Shown one piece after another: positions 7,478 to 15,480 of a stretch of 22,026 nt of DNA. Each line of letters begins with the position of its first letter. The first letter of the stretch is position 1. The stretch is from Penium margaritaceum (lineage: Eukaryota; Streptophyta; Zygnematophyceae; Desmidiales; Peniaceae), in NCBI GenBank assembly GCA_023375785.1, contig SZWC01004968.1:1-22026 (forward strand), given 5' to 3'. The notes under the pieces are model-generated. The model ran no database searches. It was not told where the DNA came from and saw nothing but the letters and a program-made list of their open reading frames with translations. A program made the translations under genes and the position numbers.

Positions 7478-9957
7478 TCACAGCTCGTTGATCCGTGCTT
7501 CCTTGTCTGCAAAATCCTTAGCCACTATCCCATGTCGGCTCACAGGGAAGTCCAGCAAGGACGCCTCGTTGATCCATGACTTCATCGTCAAAAGATTCTT
7601 CACCGTCAAATGCGCCAGCGAGTGTCTGAAGTTGGTGATGACGTGCCTGCCAAGTGAAAACAGGCATTCAGAGGGTGTGAATGTGCCAGGCATGGCAAAA
7701 ACATCCATGGAAGCAAGCACAAAAGTAGGAGACTTGGGTTGCAGCTTGAGCTTCCGGTAGTGCTCGAGAATATGGAACTTCAGATATTTTTTTCTCCAAC
7801 TTGCCCCACTGCTCCACATCCTCTTCCAATGAGTAGAGTTGCTGTATCTGTGCTGGCAGTGGTTCAGGAACCTCAAAGAGGTCCGTCATGGATCAGCAAG
7901 AGCAGCTTCAAGGAGTTCATCGTCCTCTAGCTGCTGCTGCCGAGGACAAGTATGCAACTGGCAGCCAGCAGCTGCGGCAGATGCAATTGCAACTGATGCA
8001 CTGGCAGATGAGACAGCTGCTACAGCAGCTGCTGATGTTCCAGCTGCAGCTGAAGATGAAGTGGCGGTCTCCTGGCTTTGTGGGCCGAGACCAGCTGCAG
8101 TGGAGTCCCCACCAGTAGAAGCACCAGTTGAGGCTGTTGCAGCTGCTGCTGCCTCTGCTGCTGCCCGCTGCTCCTCCACCTTTGCATAATACGGCTGGAG
8201 CAACTTTAAGACTTTGATGTGGAGCTCGGCTGCAGAGGAGATGCCCATGAGTTTGTGGGTGCTCTCATGAAAGCGCAGCCAAAAGCGGGGATCAGCTGTG
8301 GTGGCAAGCACATGCCGCTGACTCAACAGGCGTGCATACTTCTGCAGCTTGCTCTGTGCATCACCCAGAACTTTCTGGATGTCTACAAGGAGCTGTTCTT
8401 TTGTTTTCAAACTGCCAGCCGCGCCCCTCCTTCTGCTCTTTTCCTTGGAGGCCAGAGCTTTCACCTGCCAGCCATGCACCTTTTTCAGCATCAACTCAAA
8501 CAACGGGATGACCAGGTTCAGCGTTGGGTACTTGGAGCCACTGACATCATCTGTGTAGGCCTTGAATGGCCTCAAGTTAAGAGTCAACAGCGTAATGAGA
8601 GTCTACTCATCGAAAGTGGGCTTTAGCTGCTCTCCGTCCCGGCCATACCCTTGCAGCCATGCTCGCAGGATGGGCTTCAAGCTCAACACTCGTACCATCA
8701 TGTCTAGCGTCGATTTCCACCGAGTCTCTGTATCAAGATGCAGAGACTGGTAGTTGATGCCTGCAGCTGTGGCTGTGTTGGTGAGGCTGTGTTCGCGTGG
8801 TGTGGACGCGTTGCATACACAGCGATGGCCCTCACTTTTCCAATGATATCGCCTACAGCCTCAATCTTCATCAAGTCGTTCATAGCAAGGTTCAGGATGT
8901 GTCCGAGGCACCAGATGTGCCCCTACTTCTCCAAAGAGTACTCTGAGGGAACAATTTGGTTATCGACCATGGCGTCTTTTGTACTTTCACTGTCCACAGT
9001 AAAGCAGAAAACCTTGTCCCAGACACCCCATGACTTGATAGCAGTGGAGAAAACTTCAAACAGGTTCACAGTAGTGGGGGCTTCTAAAACAGCAGGGAAG
9101 GACAGATCCATGGTTTTCAGCTTCCAGTCATCGTTCCAATTGGCGGTCACACCCAGATACTTCAATTCTTGCCCTTCCGGCTATCAGTTGTGAAGCTGAT
9201 GGCACTTGCTACCTCTGCGATCATGGTCTTGATGCGGCCCCGGAACCGCTGCTGCAGCGATGACGATCTGCCGCGAGATGGTCATGCGGCCGGGTAGAGT
9301 TGCCGCGGGGTTGGCATGCCAGAACACCCACTGCAGCCACGTGGACTCCATGGCGAGGAAGGAGACGTTTTTGTCAATGACGTGCTTCCAGATGCATGTC
9401 TGGAAGAAGCGCTTGTCAAAGACTGCACCCACTGCTGCAACACCACGCGCAATCACTGTATTCTCCGGGCTGGTCTTTGTGTCCTCAACCGCCACTGCCA
9501 CGACGTTAGTAGTTGCCTTCTTCAGCACAAGAAAGGCTGCTTCCTCCTTCAGCTTCTTCCATGATGCGTTGTGGGACAAGCGCATGTGCTTCCACATGTT
9601 GCTGGTGCAGCTATTCTTGCAGGAAAAAATGGCAGGGCATAAGTTGCACTTTGCTCTCAGATAGTCGACAGGCCGGTTGGCCATCTGCATAAATGCGCTC
9701 CAGATGAAACTATGGTCTTCATTCTTGTGCTTTCCTGAGGGCTCTTCCGCCTTTTTGTCATCTTCGTCGCTTTCGTCCAGCAGGTCCTTAGCAGGGTCAG
9801 CCATCGTGCTGGCTGGATGGTTTTCGTTGCCAGAAATGGCTAAGGCATCAAAGCTGGTATGGAACATAGGGACGTCTCCCGTCTCACAGGCAGCGAGGAG
9901 ACTCGACGGAGGCAAGGCTCTGTCGCAGAGTCTTGCCTCGTGCAGTACTGAGCCCAA
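7478..9957 (-). pseudogene. hAT transposase with BED zinc finger, frameshifted
   Basis: The enzyme would bind the element ends and carry out DDE-type cut-and-paste transposition in the nucleus. Reading right to left, the first frame (9957-9187, 257 codons) has an acidic N-terminus and a BED finger (Cys104, Cys107, His124, His129; C-x2-C-x16-H-x4-H). It then has the VGAVFDKRFFQTCIW and LPGRMTISRQIV segments typical of hAT. Frameshifts follow near 9245 and 9165. A SFTTD segment (Asp codon 9185-9183) and KYLGVTANW...FTVDSEST (Asp codon 8994-8992) match the first two catalytic Asp regions. Further on are LDTETRWKSTLDMM (about 8740-8695), a stop near 8600, SGSKYPTLNLVIP, ADPRFWLRF, and a C-terminal hATC dimerisation block FAMPGTFTPSECLFSLGRHV (about 7700-7640). 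At least four frame breaks make it a pseudogene. The second Met (residue 52) is an equally plausible start. Confidence 0.92.
7950..8175 (-). repeat. Ala/Ser-rich low-complexity insert in the transposase (CAG/CTG-type triplets)
   Basis: Within the 8587-7886 segment the translation runs into about 70 residues of mainly Ala, Ser, Thr and Gly between the ADPRFWLRF region and the hATC block. At DNA level this is a field of imperfect GCA/GCT/CAG triplets. Expanded low-complexity linkers occur at this position in some hAT proteins, and it does not by itself break the frame. Confidence 0.65.
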
Positions 9958-10736
9958 ACACAGAAGTGGAGGAGCATAAGGAAAACACCCTCCATGCCCA
10001 ATTTGTGATGTTCAGCGTGGCGTCAGTTTGTGAATAAAGTGGCAAGATTTAGTGTTGTGCACACTAAAAAAAATTCCATTGCTTACACTGTAAGCATGTA
10101 TTGTGAATATGCGCTGCACAACACATTGTGCTTCTACAAGGTTCAACTAAAACAAGGTTTCCACCATGCAACTTGTACTCGAATAAGAGCTTCCTGTGAC
10201 TTTCATGTGAGGGTTTTTTTGTATCACACAACAAACCAAATGGAATACTAGGTTTGTGTCTCAAACTGTCACAATGTCCAACATACAGCACACCATGACG
10301 CACATCATGTGCTTCATGGCGGCGGATTGACAATGACAGAGCCCCGCCTTTGCTGCACATGTGGCGACCTGTCATTGTGCCGCCATTGCTCGCTAACAAG
10401 GCGGGGTTCTCGTTAGACATTCGTTCTGAGGTTTGTGCATACAAACAAGGGATTAACTGCATTCTGCATGATGAATGGTAGAGTACAAGATAAAGGTGGC
10501 AAGAAGAGGATCCAGTGCAGGAGATGCTTGCACATTTGTATGAGGTGTCAGGTAGGGCATGCCGTGGTAGGCCGTTAAACGGCTCTGGTATAGCCAACCT
10601 GCAAACACATGGTGTTCCATGAGTGATCCACACATGGATTCCGGCAAGGAATGGGATTCCTCACTTTGATGTTTTGAAGCGCTGGAGGGTGAACGGGGTC
10701 TCTGGGTTGCATCCCCCCCCCCCCCCTCCCCATCAA
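9958..10736. other. hAT right internal non-coding region, likely transposase 5' region
   Basis: This lies upstream of the transposase start on the minus strand, so it would hold its promoter and leader. I could not pick a TATA box with confidence. It contains a pair of interleaved inverted repeats (10316-10410) and a 14-C homopolymer (10713-10726) next to the right subterminal array. The long minus-strand frames here have no recognisable domains. Confidence 0.5.
10316..10410. repeat. Two interleaved imperfect inverted repeats (A-B-A'-B')
   Basis: Arm A (10316-10339: atggcggc ... gacaatgacag) pairs with A' (10369-10386: ctgtcattgtgccgccat), with a 5-6-base internal bulge. Arm B (agagccccgcctt, 10338-10350) pairs with B' (aaggcggggttct, 10398-10410) with one mismatch. 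The order A-B-A'-B' is that of an H-type pseudoknot if transcribed, or of two overlapping hairpins in DNA. Confidence 0.6.
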
Positions 10737-10835
10737 GATCCGCGGTTCCCGGATCAGATCGCCGAGGTAGATCCGGGTCCAGATCCAGATTTCCGGTTTT
10801 GGATTTGTGGATCATGGATTTGGTGTGCACCCTTA
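10737..10835 (-). repeat. hAT right subterminal array and terminal inverted repeat
   Basis: GATCC/GGATC motifs (including gatccgcggttc at 10737-10748) lead into the right terminus ggtgtgcaccctta, which ends at 10835. Read inward on the minus strand, the terminal ~21 bp match the left end with one mismatch. Confidence 0.88.
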
Positions 10836-10843
10836 TTGAGAAG
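10836..10843. repeat. 8-bp target-site duplication, right copy (hAT)
   Basis: TTGAGAAG, an exact copy of 6681-6688, directly abuts the right terminus. The undisturbed gypsy-2 LTR has a related unduplicated site (reverse complement cttcttga near 18003). Confidence 0.93.
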
Positions 10844-11083
10844 TAGACCGAACAGCATTGAAACTTCATTTCGGTTGGTGATAATTCTTTTGACCCTTCA
10901 AGAAAGTGGTCAGATGTATCAGAACCTTTGGGAATGGAACAACGGAGGTCAGAGCACGTGGCCAAAATGCCCTTGGCTGAACGGCGTAGAAAGCCTGAGG
11001 CCGGCACGTGGTAGGCCAAAAATGTAAAGACAAAAATTTCCACTAGCAAATTTTAGGGGCTCGTGTACGTCTTGGACATAAAA
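10844..11083 (-). repeat. gypsy-1 5' LTR, outer part
   Basis: The reverse complement aligns with the start of the gypsy-2 LTR (12250-12366) and continues into the part after copia B (17879 onward). Matching blocks include gtgtacgt/gtgtatat next to ctcgtg, gcctgagg/tcctgagg, ccaaggg, a gttcc block and a tgaccact block. The outer end (ggacataaaa, 11074-11083) corresponds to the TGTTACGTCC start of gypsy-2, with the TGTT terminus mutated to TTTT. This places the 5' end of gypsy-1 at 11083. Confidence 0.8.
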
Positions 11084-11449
11084 ATCAAACCAAAATGCAG
11101 ACGGTGTTGGATGAAAGTGACGCACCAATTCGAGCTGTGATTTTGGTTGGGGAATAAATCAAAATTAAAGCCAAAGACATCACATGAGGGCCAGGATTTT
11201 GAGCGAAGGTGCTGACTGCAGTGAGCTAAGGCGTGGACAGCAGCAACCTCAGACAGTGGATGTGGTGAAGTACGGTACTGGAGAAGGGGATGGCGGGTTG
11301 GGGAAGGGAGGGTGGGGAGGGGAGGGGGTATAGACTTTCCTTGACAAAAATATCCATATAACTAGCCCAACTCGGTTTGCAACGAAGGAAAGGGACACCT
11401 TCCTTGTGAAGCCAATTCTTTTTGTGGAGCCCTGGGCGGTGAGTTTTCC
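11084..11449. other. Unassigned stretch with a G-quadruplex-like run
   Basis: No gene was found. A plus-strand run of eight G tracts of 3-5 bases with short spacers occupies 11286-11328 and is followed by a tata sequence. The rest shows no similarity by eye to the gypsy copies or the foldback arms. It may be pre-insertion sequence. Confidence 0.4.
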
Positions 11450-12249
11450 AGGAGAAAAGTGCAGACTTAGCATGCAAAAATGGTGCTCCCCCTTTGCGAG
11501 CACGCAGAACTGCCACTACCCAAAAACGTTAGCACGCATATGTAGCACCCTCGCAAAGTGAGCACACAAAAATTTCCACTCATAATGTAGCACAAAATAT
11601 TGGCACCCTGCAAAAATGACCCTCCACTGAATAGCACAAAAATATAGCACCCCACTGTGCTCAACTTGACAGTTGATTGGTGGCCCATCTATTTTCTCAA
11701 AGAACTTCTCTCTTCGTAAAAAGAAGTAACAATGGTAGAAGTATTCCATTTTTGTGGATTTGGTGTATGGCAGAAAAGGACCCCGAAAGATGAATCCTCT
11801 CCACTCTCTTCTTTTTCCCTCGTGTGTTGGCTGCCCTTGCTATCAAATTTATCATTCTCACTTTCATTTTTCGTGGAAACTCAAATAAATTTGATAGCAA
11901 TTCCACCTGACTTTGACACGAGGGAAGAAAGATAGAACGAAGCAATGCCATCTGTCATGGTCCTGTTCCGCAAAAGCCAAGCTTCACAATGATATGTGTT
12001 TTCTCTACAAGGTCTACCTCTTTTTATGAAGAGAGAATATGTATGAGAAACAAGATGGGTCACCAATTATTTGTGAGTTTGGGAGTATGAAATGGCATCT
12101 TCTATGGTGGGGTACTATCTGTGCGTGCTATTGAGCAGGGGGCACTTTTGTAGGGTGCCGATTTTGTATGCTACCTTGGGGGGAGGGGGGCATTTTTGCA
12201 TCCTTGCTTTGGGAAGGGGCCACGTATGTGTGCTACCTTGGGAGGGGGT
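11450..12249. mobile_element. Foldback-like palindromic element, arms about 370 bp
   Basis: The two halves are imperfect reverse complements along their whole length, meeting at a 15-bp perfect inverted repeat ttgctatcaaattta (11837-11851) / taaatttgatagcaa (11886-11900) with a 34-base loop. The outer parts of both arms contain degenerate subrepeats: tagcacaaaa...ggcaccctgcaaaaatg on the left and its complement on the right (such as gtgctaccttggg, 12227 and 12170). Long terminal inverted repeats built from subrepeats and a small middle are the hallmark of foldback elements. There is no coding capacity. The right arm ends exactly where the gypsy-2 LTR begins, so gypsy-2 may have truncated it; the left edge is diffuse. 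No target duplication was identified. Confidence 0.65.
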
Positions 12250-12366
12250 TGTTACGTCCCTGATATACACGAGTCCCCAAAACATGTGAGTGGGAATTTT
12301 TCCCCTTACAGACAAGGCCCACCGCGCGACGACCTCAGGATTTTTGCGCCGATCGGCCAAGGGTAT
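12250..12366 (+). repeat. gypsy-2 5' LTR, first part
   Basis: The LTR starts TGTTACGTCCC. Its far end (18310) is AACA, so the reconstructed ends are TGTT...AACA. The sequence is matched by the reverse complement of about 10970-11083 in gypsy-1, which confirms the boundary. Copia B enters after ccaagggtat. Confidence 0.8.
12362..12366. repeat. 5-bp target-site duplication, left copy (copia B)
   Basis: GGTAT precedes the 5' LTR and GGTGT (17874-17878) follows the 3' LTR, a 4/5 match. The corresponding unoccupied site in gypsy-1 reads ggcat, so one base has mutated since insertion. Confidence 0.75.
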
Positions 12367-13016
12367 TGATGGACATGAGAGTGCCAGAAAGTGACGAAAA
12401 TAGGTTTCTCAATAAAAATCATTTGGCATAACAGTTACATAGAGGATATTTCACAGGTTCCAACGCACTTTACAGAACTTAATTCAGAGTCCGTTTGAGT
12501 GAGATATGGATTTCCAAAGTTTGGAGATCATGGGTCGGGTTCAAGTGACGACCTGAGCAATTTGAGCTCAGAACGCAGCAGGATTATTGGCCAGCACGGC
12601 TGAGAGCGGCCTTCAAGGAGAAAAGGCGGCTGGAGGACGTCCAAGAGACTTCAAGGAAGGTGCAGACAAAAATTATTGGTCTTCCAAGTGGTGTGAGACG
12701 TAATTTTCTTATGTGACAAGGTGACTGCCGCTCATCCCGCTAGGCTAGAAGGGTGTGCTGGAGGTTAGACTTTGACAGAGTGTATATCAGTGCTCCCTTG
12801 GCCAAATGAGGCATATAAGGGCTTGTTAGAAATCTGTGACAATGCACTTTCTCACTCAAGAGTTGATTCATAAATTTGCGTCCTCAGAAAACCTACAATC
12901 TCTTCCGTAATTTCTTTCTGTGTAACCTGAAACTCCCTCTCACAAACAGTTGGTCCTGCCTAGGCGGCTCTTAGTGAGACTGATCACTTCCTTGAGGGCT
13001 GCCCCAGTTTCCATCA
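12367..13016 (+). repeat. 5' LTR of copia B
   Basis: 650 bp, TGATGGA...TTTCCATCA. It pairs with 17224-17873. It contains a TATA-like box (12813-12819) and a gcctaggc palindrome near the 3' end that is kept in both LTRs. Confidence 0.95.
12813..12819 (+). promoter_or_regulatory. TATA-like box of the copia B 5' LTR
   Basis: The sequence atataag lies in gaggcatataagggcttg. The same block is unchanged in the 3' LTR (around 17665-17680) although its surroundings have diverged by about 10%. It is about 200 bp from the LTR end, a normal U3/R position. Confidence 0.55.
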
Positions 13017-13017
13017 G

Positions 13018-13029
13018 TGGTATCAGAGC
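13018..13029 (+). other. Primer-binding site of copia B
   Basis: TGGTATCAGAGC is an exact complement to the 3' end of plant initiator tRNA-Met, one base after the LTR end. This is the standard minus-strand primer site of plant Ty1/copia elements. Confidence 0.93.
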
Positions 13030-13116
13030 TAGAAAAAGGCTTTGTCTCATCCTTGAGGCATTTCTTGTACCCTGTTGTGTGAGAGAGTCGTTTTGGGGGC
13101 TGAACGTTGCACTACC

Positions 13117-13890
13117 ATGGCAAGATCCGATTCTGTGGTAGCCGGCATCAACATCGCCAGTTTTGAAGGCAAGAACTTTTTCAACTGGAGCAACAACATA
13201 AAGATGGTGCTGATGGAGAAAGGTCTCTGGATCCAGGTGGATGAGAAGGAGAAGGAACCAGCAGAAACCTCCCTCTCTCCTGGCGAGGTCCGTACCTACC
13301 GCGAGAAGCGTGACCGCGCCCTCGCAACCATCCACCTCCACCTCGCCGAACGGCAGCAACTCCTTGTCCATGGCATCCTCACGCTGAAGGAGATTTGGAA
13401 AAAGCATGATTCCACTCATGCTTCCAACTCAATCCTCATGAATATGCAGCTGCGTCGTCGCTTTCACACCGTGAAGATGAATGAGTCCGGATCCATGATT
13501 GACTAAACTAACATGGTGAAGTCCCTCTCTGACTAGTTTGCTCTGATTGAGGATCCTGTCAAGGAGCGTCTGCTTATGCTTACCATCCTCTCTGGCCTTC
13601 GTAGCAGCAACACTCCTCTCATTGTTGCCCTGGACCAGCGTGGCGACAAGCTCTCCCTCAACGATGTGGAGGAGAGCCTTCTATTTGAAGAGGAGCGGCG
13701 CAAGGGAGAGGAGGACGGAAGCGGACTGGACGTCGCTCTCATCTCCAACTCTGGTCATGGGGGTGGTGATGCACCAACCAGGGGTAATGGCGGAGGAAGG
13801 AAGAAGAAGGGGAACTGCCACTACTGCAGGAAGCGGGGCCATTGGGTGCGCAAATGCCGGAAGAAGAAGGCGGACTTTGCAGTTGGAGTG
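13117..13890 (+). pseudogene. copia B gag with CCHC zinc knuckle, two in-frame stops
   Basis: Gag forms the virus-like particle and binds element RNA. The start at 13117 (accATGg) is preferred over the in-frame ATG at 13075 because it gives the usual copia N-terminus with FEGKNFFNWSNNIKMVL. The early region also has the normal long helical segment (HLHLAERQQLLVHGI...KEIW). Stops TAA at 13504-13506 and TAG at 13534-13536 break the frame, which continues unshifted after them. Near the C-terminus is a CCHC knuckle CHYCRKRGHWVRKC (13816-13857) with all four zinc ligands present, flanked by Lys/Arg clusters. Confidence 0.9.
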
Positions 13891-15480
13891 GGAGCAGAAA
13901 AATATTCCGACGCTTCCGCAAACACAGCAGATTGGGAGAGTGGATTTGTGACAACCATCCGGGTCCTACACGTCTCTCACAACACCGCCTTGTTCTGGAT
14001 CATCGACTCGAGAGCCACGCGGCACATGACGTGTCACCGGGAGTGGTTTGTCATCTACACCGCCATCGAGCCTCGTCGGGTGTACATGGGGGACAATCAT
14101 GTGCAAATGGTGGTTGGGGAGGGTGAGATTGTGTTTTGTGCTTCCGTTGAGGGTAAACACATGGAACTTCGTGTGAAGGGCTTGCTCCATGTTCCGGGGC
14201 CGGCAGCTAACCTCCTCTCTGTCTCATCTCTCGTCTCCGAAGGCATGCAGGTTTGCTTTGAGAATGGTGGCTGCACCATCTCTGCCCGTGCAGGCCGTGT
14301 GCTTGCAAAAGCGAACAAGGAGGACGGTTTTTACCGCCTCTACGTGGCGTCGGAGAAGGAAGCCGACTTAGCATTGGCGGCGAGAGAGGGAAAACACGAC
14401 ATCGGCCTGTGGCACCGCCGGCTCATTCACCTTGGCTTTGGCGCCATCATCTCCATGCAGCAGATGGTCTACGGCCTAGAGCTCAAGGGGGTGAAGCAGC
14501 CTGGTGCATCGGCTTGTGAGATTTGCACTAAAGGGAAGCAAGCCCACGCTTCTTTCACGGGGGAAGGGAAGGGGGCGGCTGAGCTTCTCCCACTCGTTCA
14601 CTCTGATTTGTGTGGTCCCCTGCCATCACAGTCCTTGTCTGGCAAGTTGTACTTTGTCATGTTCATTGATGAGAAGTCGAGGAAGACGTGGGTGTCCTTC
14701 CAGGCTGGCAAGGATGAGTGATTTGATGCTTTCAAGGTGTGGATTGCTGCTGCACAGAATGAGAGTGGCAGGCGGTTGAAGTTGCTTCGCACTGACGGTG
14801 GAGGAGAGTACCTCTCCAATGACTTCCGCTCCTTCCTCAAGCGTCGCGAGATCAGGCACGAGGTCACTCCATCTGGACCACTACAGCTGAACGGCGTGGC
14901 TGAACGTACAAACCGCACACTCATGGAGTGTGTTTGGAGCATGCTCAAAGACACGGAGCTCCCGCCAACGTTTTGGAAAGAAGGGTTCAACATTGCCGTG
15001 TACTTGAAAAACCGGAGCCCCATGCGTGCCGCGCCACTGATGACACCAGAGGAGGCGTGGACAGGATGCAAGCCAACATCGACGGACCTGAAAGTCTTTG
15101 GGTGTGGCGCATTCGTGCACATGCCTGCTGGTAACCGCAACAAGCTGGACGCAAAGTCAGTGAGGGCGGCCTTCCTCGGCTACGACACCATGAGATACGG
15201 CTTCTACAACCTCGCTGCTCGCAAGATCATCCGCAGCCGCAATGTCGTCTTTCAAGAGGACATGAAGGGCTGGACTTGGAGTCCAATGACTGCTGTTCCA
15301 CTTGCTCCCACACTTGTACCTGAAGTGGGAGAAGTTTTGGTAGCAGAAGAGGACGGTGCGGAAGATAGCGGTGACAGTAGTAACGACAAGGAGGTCGAGG
15401 GAGCTGAGAAGGAGAAGGAGCCAGCAGCCAAATCTGATGAGGAGGAGCAACAAAACAACGTACAACAGCTACCACGATGG
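13891..15480 (+). pseudogene. copia B protease and integrase region
   Basis: This follows gag in the same frame. The protease active site reads FWIIDSRATRHMT (Asp codon 14005-14007). The Gly of the canonical DSGA is Arg (aga, 14011-14013), which should abolish activity. A gag-pre-integrase zinc site (WHRRLIHLG ... ACEICTKGKQ, about 14410-14540) leads into an integrase core whose DDE residues are all present: Asp in VHSDLCG (14605-14607), Asp in LRTDGGGEY (14794-14796) and Glu in GVAERTNRTL (14902-14904). A TGA at 14719-14721 interrupts the core without a frame change. After it come the expected FGCGAFVHMP and AAFLGYD boxes, then an acidic Glu/Asp/Ser-rich linker (about 15330-15460). Confidence 0.92.

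Larger units (their letters stand above)
6689..10835 (-). mobile_element. hAT-superfamily DNA transposon, complete ends, decayed transposase
   Basis: This is a 4147-bp element bounded by an exact 8-bp target duplication (TTGAGAAG) and terminal inverted repeats. The left end TAAGGGTGCACACCAGATCC and the reverse-complemented right end agree at 20 of 21 positions. GATCC-rich subterminal arrays lie inside both ends. The minus strand between 9957 and 7478 carries a hAT transposase pseudogene with BED finger and hATC dimerisation regions, so the element was once autonomous. It sits inside the gypsy-1 LTR and is therefore younger than that insertion. It is now immobile by its own means because the transposase is broken, although its ends look intact enough to be moved in trans. 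Confidence 0.93.
4076..11083 (-). mobile_element. Ty3/gypsy retrotransposon remnant, gypsy-1 (minus strand), with a nested hAT
   Basis: Reading the minus strand from 11083 leftward gives 5' LTR, PBS, gag, zinc knuckle, protease and reverse transcriptase in the normal Ty3/gypsy order. The element is interrupted within its LTR by a hAT transposon (6689-10835). It fades out after the RT N-terminus near 4076, and I see no integrase, RNase H or 3' LTR. It is the same family as gypsy-2 at 12250-21221: the LTRs, PBS spacing, gag N-terminus, gag core, protease and RT all align. Every coding segment has stops or frameshifts, so it cannot encode proteins. Confidence 0.85.

Noticed and set aside
10453..11049. 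198-codon minus-strand open frame crossing the hAT right end
   Set aside because: It spans the hAT terminus and the gypsy-1 LTR, so it is a chimera of two non-coding element ends rather than a gene.
11697..11951. 84-codon minus-strand frame at the foldback centre
   Set aside because: Open frames on both strands here simply reflect the palindrome. No protein motif is present.
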